This document shows positions 52,488 through 58,586 of a DNA stretch of 58,586 nucleotides, piece by piece. The position numbers and the translations under genes were made by a program. The stretch is taken from the NCBI GenBank assembly GCA_964397015.1, contig CAYNHL010000007.1, forward strand, positions 1 through 58,586. Reading direction: 5' to 3'. The notes under the pieces were generated by a model that did no database searches, was not told the DNA's origin, and saw nothing but the letters and a program-made list of their open reading frames with translations. The stretch comes from MADRE2 sp964397015. Its GTDB lineage: Bacteria > Desulfobacterota > Desulfobacteria > Desulfobacterales > Desulfobacteraceae. Each line of letters starts with the position of its first letter. The first letter of the stretch is position 1.

Positions 52488-53309
52488 TTAAGATTCATTT
52501 GCCGGAATCCAGATTGTTTTCCCGTCAAACTGAATTCGATTTACATTCTTGTAATTAATCTCTTCAAGCAGTGAAAAGACTTCTTCCATGTTGTATACCA
52601 CAATTTTGCTCAGTGGCTGGATCAGATCGATATTGGTCTGTATCTCTTTGTCAATGAGGTTGTAGATAATAACCATGGTTTCGGAAAATTTCAATATTTT
52701 TCCGATACCGGTACTGCTGCCGTCTTCTCTGGGTTCATCCGCACTCGGGTCCAGGCGGATGTCTTTGGACTGGTAATATTCTTTCAATATATTAAAATGT
52801 ATGTTCCATATATTGTCCCCGGGTTGAACCACGTAAATACCGTATTCTTTGAGTTTCTCAGGCTGAATCTGTCCCGAGTCACCGATCTGCTCTTCAAATA
52901 CCCGGCCTTTGTCAATGAAGGCCTTTTCGAGAATATCACGCATTGCCACGCGGTGCTCGCCGATCTTGATGGTTTCATCGGACCGGACAATCATGTCCAG
53001 GCTTTTGTCGAGCCCCAGTGCTTTTTTCCTCTCCTCCATCAACTGCCTGAGCGGCTTGCCTTTGTCATCCACATCCTTGAAATCCATAACCGGCGGCGGG
53101 ACATCTTCTATTGTCCGCTGGACCACTATGTCCTGTTCCTCTGTATCATGGACAACGGTTTCACCGGCAGGAGCGGCAGGTGCCGAAGTTGCCGGGGGTT
53201 GTGTCGTCTGTTCGCCGGAAGAGCGCATCATAAGGACAAGGGCGATGATACAGATAACGATCACGGCCAGAACTGTCAACAGTATTCTCTGGGTTCGATT
53301 GTTTTGCAT
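52488..53309 (-). CDS. Membrane-anchored LysM-like protein of unknown function
   Basis: This 273-residue protein has one span (about 8-27), a Pro/Ala/Thr-rich linker, and a folded part with a LysM-like segment (YGIYVVQPGDNIWNIHFNIL, about 155-175) interrupted by an insert. No catalytic domain is visible. It probably holds on to peptidoglycan from the inner membrane. GTG at 53318 is an alternative start; neither has a perfect SD. It lies between rng (86 nt) and yajC (36 nt), so it belongs to the Sec operon, suggesting a role in export or envelope support. Confidence 0.7.
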   Translation of the reverse strand: MQNNRTQRILLTVLAVIVICIIALVLMMRSSGEQTTQPPATSAPAAPAGETVVHDTEEQDIVVQRTIEDVPPPVMDFKDVDDKGKPLRQLMEERKKALGLDKSLDMIVRSDETIKIGEHRVAMRDILEKAFIDKGRVFEEQIGDSGQIQPEKLKEYGIYVVQPGDNIWNIHFNILKEYYQSKDIRLDPSADEPREDGSSTGIGKILKFSETMVIIYNLIDKEIQTNIDLIQPLSKIVVYNMEEVFSLLEEINYKNVNRIQFDGKTIWIPANES

Positions 53310-53394
53310 ATGTATCACTTATCCTGTTTTTGCAACTCGAAATTGTTTCAGATACACAAAAGTATCATCTATGTCAAGACACCCTGTCTGCATT

Positions 53395-54864
53395 CTAAGG
53401 GGAGGTCATGATAAATTTGACATCCCCGCTGATCATGTCAGGCTCGTCTTTTAAGGTTACGGTCACGTTTCTTTTCGATTCTATATCCAGTATTTCTTCT
53501 TTTTTTCTGTTCAGCAGGAAGTGGGCGACGTTCTTGGGTAACAGGGCTGTCACTTCCTTGATTTCGGGTTTGAGCGTTTTCAATGTCAGTTGCCGGAGGA
53601 CTGCCAGGCCCTGGGTTTCCACCGACGGTATCTGTCCCCTGCCGCGGCAGTGGGGGCACAGCTCAAAACTGCCGTAGGTTATGGAATGGCGTATCCGCTG
53701 GCGGGACATTTCAAGCAGGCCGAACTTGGTGATACCGCCGACATTGGTTTTGGCTTTGTCTATTTTCAAATGTTTTTTAAGGGACTTGGTGATTTCGGAT
53801 TTATGCTTTTTTTCCCTCATGTCAATGTAATCAACAACGATCAGCCCCCCTAAGTCCCTGAGTCTCAATTGCCTGGCGATCTCTTCACCGGCTTCCATGT
53901 TGGTGTGGAACGCGGTCTCTTCGATATTCTTCTTTTTTGTGGATTTGCCGGAATTGACATCGATGGAAACAAGGGCTTCCGTCTGCTCGATGACCAGGAA
54001 TCCCCCGGATTTCAGGGGTACGGATTTCTTGTAGATGGAGGCGATCTGTTCTTCGAGCTGATATTTGGTGAAAATCGGTTTTTCTCCGGTGTACTGCTTG
54101 ACAATTTTTTTCTGTTTCGGGGCAATGATATGAATGAAGTCCCGGACTTCCTTTACAACATCAGGGTGGTCAATCAGGATTTCGGTGACATCGTTGGTGA
54201 AATAATCTCTCAATGAGCGTACCGCAAGTGTCTGTTCCTTGTACAGAAGGGAGGGCGCCTTTGATTTGATGCCCATGGTGTTGATATTGTCCCAGACCCG
54301 CATCAGGTAGCGCAGGTCGTTTCTCAGCATGGTCTTGGTGGCCCCGCGTCCTGCAGTGCGGACGATCATGCCGAATCCTTCAGGAATATCCAGGCTTTTG
54401 ACAATGGAAACAAGGCGTTTTCGTTCGTCCTCGTCCTCGATTTTCCGGGATACTCCCCTTGTGGTGTTTCCGGGCATCAGTACCGCCAGCCTGCCGGGAA
54501 GTGAGATAAAGGTGGTGAGCATGGCACCTTTCTGCCCGATGGGATCTTTAGTGACCTGGACAATGAGTTCCTGCCCTTTTTTGATCAGGTTTGTCAGTTT
54601 CTGGTGAGCCTTGGAGTCTACGTCATGGAAATAGTCGCTGTGAATCTCGGACTGCTGCAGAAATCCGTTCTTATGGCCCCCATAGTCCACAAAAACCGCC
54701 TGAAGGCTTGGTTCGACACGTGTGACCGTGGCTTTATAGATGTTTCCCTGGGCTGCCTGCCTGGATGCGGTTTCAATGTGGAATTCTTCGAGTTTGTTGT
54801 CCTTGATGGTCGCAATCCGGTTTTCATCAGCATCCTGTGCATTAATTAGAATTTTTGTGGTCAT
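53395..54864 (-). CDS. rng: Ribonuclease G (RNase E/G family)
   Basis: This 489-residue endoribonuclease has an N-terminal S1 domain (about 35-120; GNIYKATVTRVEPSLQAVFVDYG). The catalytic core has two Asp in SIDVNSGKS and VVDYIDM, and the Zn-link CPHCRGRGQ near 415 that joins subunits. The length is RNase G-like with no long C-terminal scaffold. AAGGAATTC and AAGGAACG stand before the ATG. It leads the long operon to topA. Confidence 0.94.
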   Translation of the reverse strand: MTTKILINAQDADENRIATIKDNKLEEFHIETASRQAAQGNIYKATVTRVEPSLQAVFVDYGGHKNGFLQQSEIHSDYFHDVDSKAHQKLTNLIKKGQELIVQVTKDPIGQKGAMLTTFISLPGRLAVLMPGNTTRGVSRKIEDEDERKRLVSIVKSLDIPEGFGMIVRTAGRGATKTMLRNDLRYLMRVWDNINTMGIKSKAPSLLYKEQTLAVRSLRDYFTNDVTEILIDHPDVVKEVRDFIHIIAPKQKKIVKQYTGEKPIFTKYQLEEQIASIYKKSVPLKSGGFLVIEQTEALVSIDVNSGKSTKKKNIEETAFHTNMEAGEEIARQLRLRDLGGLIVVDYIDMREKKHKSEITKSLKKHLKIDKAKTNVGGITKFGLLEMSRQRIRHSITYGSFELCPHCRGRGQIPSVETQGLAVLRQLTLKTLKPEIKEVTALLPKNVAHFLLNRKKEEILDIESKRNVTVTLKDEPDMISGDVKFIMTSP

Positions 54865-54958
54865 GAATTCCTTCGTTCCTTTTTATTAAGATGCGTTTGT
54901 TTTAACACAAAAAGTATGTAAAAATAACTAATAAATCAAATGGCATAAGTCAAATGGT

Positions 54959-56338
54959 TTATTCAGTCTTTTTCTTTAGAATATCATAATAGGTTAAAAT
55001 CCGCTGGACATATGTTACAGGCTCCCATCCCCTTGCATATCCATGCCGGGTTTTTTTGTAGTATTCGGCTCGGCCGAGCAGCGGCAGGGTCTGTTTCATG
55101 GATTGCCATTTTTCAGGATCGAGCCCTTTGTCAGACGCGATTTTCATCGCATCCTTCACATGGCCGTATCCGATATTGTAGCTGGCCAGTGCAAACAGAA
55201 GCCTCTGGTACGGATCGGATATGGTGTCAAAGTTCTCGTGCATCTTGTTCAGGTATTTGATCCCGGCCCTGATGCTCTGTTCCGGCACAAGGCGGTTGTC
55301 TATTCCCATTTCCTCAGCTGTACGCCGGGTCACCTGCATCAGCCCGCGGACATTGGTCATGCTGATGGCGGAAGGGTTGAAATGGGATTCCTGGTACACG
55401 ACTGCCGCTACCAGGCGCCAGTCAAAGCCGTATTTCCGTGATTCTTTGACAATGAGATCCCTGTACCGTGGCAGCCGGGTCTGGATCCGTTCATGGAATT
55501 TTTTCAGTTCAAAATAGTCAAAATCCTCGATATTGCCGTAATACTTGTCATGTATCAGCTGAATGACACCGCTTTCCATACCCCAGAGCAAAAAGCCGTT
55601 GATTTCTTTCATGAGATTTACCTGGTCGATATTCGTGGCCCATGCCATAAATTCCTTTTCCTGCAAAGAGATGCCGATACGTATATCCGGGTAGTACCTT
55701 TTGTTCTGGGTGGCTATATGATCGTTGGCAATGGTGTACCGGATCTGGCGTTCGGCTACCATCCGGATCAGGTCTTCAGTGGAGACATTGTCATGCAGTA
55801 TGTAATTTACTCCGATCCCGCTTTCTTTCAGCTTTTTCAGCCGGAAATGATGGGATGTGCCCCTTCGGACATGGATTGTCTTTCCTGCCAGGTCTTCCAG
55901 GGTTCTGGCACTGAATACCAGGCGGTGGTGAATCAGTTTCTGCTGGATGTTCATGTAGGGAATGGAGAATGCCACCTTGTCGAGCCGCTCCCTGGTTATG
56001 GTCAGGCCTGCTGCTATAAAATCACCCCGGCCGCTTTTCAGGAACGGAATCATGTTGTTCCACCCCGGGGTTATCACTTCAAGTTCCACATCGAGGTATC
56101 CGGCAAATTCCTTTGCCAGATCGTATTCAAATCCGTTCGGATGTCCCTTGTAGAAATCATAGGTGCTCGGATCGTGGATTGTGATCAATCTCAGTTTTTT
56201 TTCGGAAAGGATCTGCAAAAAACCCTTTGGGCGGTCTCCGGTTTTATGGTTGTGGATCAGTATGGCGCCACAGACCAGAACAAAGCAGGTCAGCAGCAGT
56301 CCTGCAAGAATTCCATACTTTGCCCCAAAGAGTTTTAT
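54959..56338 (-). CDS. MltF-like lytic transglycosylase; start codon apparently ATA
   Basis: This protein of about 459 residues has a bacterial solute-binding 3 domain (about 50-265) and a C-terminal SLT transglycosylase domain with catalytic Glu in VYQESHFNPSA, then GLMQV and ASYNIGYGHV. This is the MltF plan. A signal/anchor (IKLFGAKYGILAGLLLTCFVLVCG) is in frame but no ATG, GTG or TTG precedes it. The best place for the start is ATA (56338-56336) inside parC's stop CCATAA. ATGA overlap is common here, so G-to-A would give ATAA. The first usual start is TTG 56218, after the anchor (419 residues, no export signal). It is either a rare ATA start, a recent loss, or a base error. Confidence 0.7.
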   Translation of the reverse strand: MKLFGAKYGILAGLLLTCFVLVCGAILIHNHKTGDRPKGFLQILSEKKLRLITIHDPSTYDFYKGHPNGFEYDLAKEFAGYLDVELEVITPGWNNMIPFLKSGRGDFIAAGLTITRERLDKVAFSIPYMNIQQKLIHHRLVFSARTLEDLAGKTIHVRRGTSHHFRLKKLKESGIGVNYILHDNVSTEDLIRMVAERQIRYTIANDHIATQNKRYYPDIRIGISLQEKEFMAWATNIDQVNLMKEINGFLLWGMESGVIQLIHDKYYGNIEDFDYFELKKFHERIQTRLPRYRDLIVKESRKYGFDWRLVAAVVYQESHFNPSAISMTNVRGLMQVTRRTAEEMGIDNRLVPEQSIRAGIKYLNKMHENFDTISDPYQRLLFALASYNIGYGHVKDAMKIASDKGLDPEKWQSMKQTLPLLGRAEYYKKTRHGYARGWEPVTYVQRILTYYDILKKKTE

Positions 56339-58586
56339 GGGTTCTGATCCCTTGATAATCCCTCCCTTACCTCAACTGCATCAACCCTGCGGTATAGTGA
56401 TGGCAGGCGCTTGCCCCTGTATCCCCTGAGGCTGACATAGTCTTTCTGGTTGCCGGGTCCGAGTTTGAGCGCATGTTTTCCTGCAACAATGGTTATTGTT
56501 GAATCGGGCGGCACTACGCGGACAAATTTGAGCCGTTCCGGGTCTTCGTCCCTGTTTTTTCCCCGTGGAAAGGTGATGATTTTGTTGCCCTGGCCTTTCT
56601 GCAGCCTCGGCATCTGGCTGAGCGGAAACATAAGCAGCCGCCCCTTGCTTGTAACGGCGCAGACCATGTCATCTTCGAGGGTGATTATGGGGGATGGCGG
56701 CATCAGGCCCGCCCCTTTTTTAAGCGTGATGACGCCTTTCCCGTTCCTGTTCCGGGTAAGAAAATCGGCGAACCGGACAATGAAACCGTATCCGTTGTCA
56801 GATGACATTAAAAACAGGTCTGTTTCTTCAGCCGACAGCATGTACAGGATACGGGTTCCGGGCGTCATCGCCAGCCGCCCGGTCAGGGGTTCTCCCATTC
56901 CCCGGGCAGAAGGGAATGTATGGGCGTGCTGCATGAAGCTTTTGCCGGTGTTGTCCAGGAATATCACTGCGGAATCACTCCTGGTACGGACATGGGACAA
57001 CAGGTCGTCCCCGGCCTTGAATTTGAGTTGTCCCGGGTCGATATCATGCCCCTTGGCCGAGCGTATCCACCCGTTACGGGACAGGATTACGGTCACCGGC
57101 TCGATGTCGATCACGTCGGTTTCCTGGAAGGCCTCGGCTTCCTTGCGCTCCTTGATGGGCGAGCGTCTTTTGTCGCCAAAAAGCTTTGCATCCGCCTGGA
57201 TTTCCTTTTTGATATACTGGTTCAGGGACTTGTCCGAGCTTAAGATCTCTTCAAGGGTTTTTTTCTCAGATGTCAATTCCTTTATTTCGTTTTTGATTTT
57301 GTGTTCTTCGAGCTTTGCCAGCTGCCTGAGCCTGATGTCAAGAATGGCTGATGCCTGTTCGCTGCTGAGTTTGAAGGTTTCCATGAGGCGGGTGGCGGGA
57401 TGGTCGCTGTTCCTGATAATGGCTATGACATCATCGAGGTTCATGTAGGCCGTCATGAGCCCGTCAAGTATGTGGAGCCTCTGAATGATGCGGGACAGCC
57501 TGAAAGACAGTTTCTTTTTTACTATCCCGGTCCTGAATTCAAGCCATTCGCGCAGGAAAGTTTCAAGGTTTTTAACTTCAGGACGCCCGTTGAGGCCGAT
57601 CATGTTCATATTGACTGAATAGGATTTTTCGAGATCTGTCGTGACAAACAGGTGATCGATCAGAGCGGTTTTGTCAACCCGGCTGGAGCGGGGAATGATG
57701 ACCAGCCTGGTGGGTTCTTCGTGATCCGATTCATCACGGATATCCAGGACCATGGGAAGCTTTTTTGCAGTGATCTGAGCCGCGATCTGCTCGTAAATTT
57801 TTTCGCATGAGGTATGGAACGGCAGGGCGGTGATGATGATGTCCCCGTCTTCTATGTGGTACCTGGCCCGTGCTTTTATCCTGCCGTTTCCGGTACGGTA
57901 CATTTCCTTTATATCTTCTGAAGGTGTTATGATTTCAGCTTCAGTGGGGAAATCCGGCCCCTTTATGCATTTGCCGATGTCTTCGATGCCGGCCCCGGGA
58001 TTGTCCAGAATAAGGCACAGCGCTTTTGCCACTTCCCTTAAATTGTGGGGTAAAATTGTAGTTGCCATACCCACTGCAATACCTGTCGTACCGTTCAGCA
58101 GCAGGTTGGGAAGCCTGGCAGGAAGGATTTCCGGCTCTTCGAGCGTACCGTCGAAATTGGGTATCCATGACACAGTTCCCTGAGTAAGCTCTGTCAAAAA
58201 GATATCGGCGTACCTGGCCAGGCGGGATTCTGTATAACGCATGGCGGCAAAGGATTTTGGATCGTTGGGATCGCCCCAGTTGCCCTGGCCGTCTATAAGG
58301 GGGTAACGTTGAGAAAAAGGCTGCGCCAGCAGTACCATGGCTTCGTAACAGGCCGAGTCCCCGTGGGGGTGGAACTTGCCCAGCACATCCCCGACGGTCC
58401 GGGCCGATTTTTTGAACTTGGCCGTTGAGCTCAGACCGAGCTGGCTCATGGAATACAGGATCCGTCGCTGTACCGGCTTGAGTCCATCCCCGATATGGGG
58501 AAGGGCCCTGTCCAGGATAACGTACATGGCATAGTTCAGGTAGGCTTTTTGTGTAAAATCATTCAGCGCTATTTTTTCAAATGCTT
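56335..58586 (-). CDS. parC: DNA topoisomerase IV subunit A (ParC), 5' end outside window
   Basis: About 750 residues lie in the window. The reading frame is open to the window edge (DFTQKAYLNYAMYVILDRALPHIGDGLKPVQRRI), so the start is cut off rather than at 58527. The catalytic Tyr is in AAMRYTESRL, and the coiled-coil, tower and C-terminal beta-pinwheel blades follow. The C-terminal part lacks an obvious GyrA box and is short, which favours ParC over GyrA. The stop overlaps the lost mltF start. A parE partner is not in the window. Confidence 0.9.
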   Translation of the reverse strand, partial: AFEKIALNDFTQKAYLNYAMYVILDRALPHIGDGLKPVQRRILYSMSQLGLSSTAKFKKSARTVGDVLGKFHPHGDSACYEAMVLLAQPFSQRYPLIDGQGNWGDPNDPKSFAAMRYTESRLARYADIFLTELTQGTVSWIPNFDGTLEEPEILPARLPNLLLNGTTGIAVGMATTILPHNLREVAKALCLILDNPGAGIEDIGKCIKGPDFPTEAEIITPSEDIKEMYRTGNGRIKARARYHIEDGDIIITALPFHTSCEKIYEQIAAQITAKKLPMVLDIRDESDHEEPTRLVIIPRSSRVDKTALIDHLFVTTDLEKSYSVNMNMIGLNGRPEVKNLETFLREWLEFRTGIVKKKLSFRLSRIIQRLHILDGLMTAYMNLDDVIAIIRNSDHPATRLMETFKLSSEQASAILDIRLRQLAKLEEHKIKNEIKELTSEKKTLEEILSSDKSLNQYIKKEIQADAKLFGDKRRSPIKERKEAEAFQETDVIDIEPVTVILSRNGWIRSAKGHDIDPGQLKFKAGDDLLSHVRTRSDSAVIFLDNTGKSFMQHAHTFPSARGMGEPLTGRLAMTPGTRILYMLSAEETDLFLMSSDNGYGFIVRFADFLTRNRNGKGVITLKKGAGLMPPSPIITLEDDMVCAVTSKGRLLMFPLSQMPRLQKGQGNKIITFPRGKNRDEDPERLKFVRVVPPDSTITIVAGKHALKLGPGNQKDYVSLRGYRGKRLPSLYRRVDAVEVREGLSRDQNP

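Noticed and set aside
56450..57448. A 332-codon open frame antisense to parC.
   Set aside because: It is Ser/Arg-rich shadow coding opposite the conserved ParC body.
58468..58527. Start of parC at the ATG at 58527.
   Set aside because: The frame stays open to the window edge and the upstream residues (FTQKAYLNYA) are conserved ParC sequence, so the gene is cut by the window.

Overview
The window reads as a stretch of chromosome from an anaerobic Gram-negative bacterium. The best guess is the sulfate-reducing Desulfobacterota (Desulfobacterales): there are outer-membrane and periplasm genes, a FeoAB ferrous-iron system with a DtxR-type regulator, a persulfide-sensor/sulfur-transport operon, large hybrid histidine kinases, a PEP-CTERM exported protein and two radical SAM enzymes. 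This placement is inferred from gene content; no marker gene was compared. Coding density is high, operons are tight with 4-nt overlaps, and TTG starts behind strong Shine-Dalgarno (SD) sequences are common. There is no CRISPR array, prophage or complete insertion sequence.

Layout. 1-1.8 kb: an 83-bp palindromic repeat, then a leftward arsR-yeeE-yedE operon whose regulator has the two cysteines of persulfide sensors. 1.8-7.4 kb: a radical SAM protein, a zinc phospholipase C-like secreted protein with an odd N-terminal extension, and a Cache/PAS hybrid sensor kinase. 7.4-12.2 kb: a leftward SNF2-like helicase, a Cys-rich partner protein and the Mg transporter mgtE. 12.2-17.6 kb: a structured leader RNA with an intrinsic terminator upstream of a five-gene Opp/Nik-type ABC importer. 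17.6-22.7 kb: a second radical SAM protein, a dtxR-type regulator divergent from feoA-feoB and a FeoB-associated Cys-rich peptide, then a PEP-CTERM protein. 22.9-28.4 kb: tRNA-Ala(GGC), a PpiD-like foldase, an M16 lipoprotein peptidase and a PilZ protein.

28.6-36.7 kb is a leftward operon: rbgA-like GTPase, prc protease, a giant AsmA-like protein, acyl-ACP thioesterase, recX and a one-domain asparaginase-like protein. 36.8-42.5 kb has a decayed inositol monophosphatase gene, an MltD-like transglycosylase, a 49-residue Cys-rich peptide, a SidJ-like pseudokinase candidate with an upstream membrane coiled-coil protein, and guaA. 42.7-45.3 kb has efp and a second hybrid kinase. 45.4-54.9 kb is a long leftward envelope/nucleic-acid operon: rng, a LysM membrane protein, yajC, secD, secF, cpoB-like, dprA, topA. 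54.9-58.6 kb has an MltF-like transglycosylase that has apparently lost its start codon (ATA in place of ATG) and the 3' part of parC, which runs off the window.

The points most worth following up are the leader RNA at 12.33-12.49 kb, the helicase/Cys-protein pair, the persulfide-responsive operon with its palindromic operator, the phospholipase fusion, the pseudokinase pair, the IMPase deletion remnant and the mltF start-codon loss.
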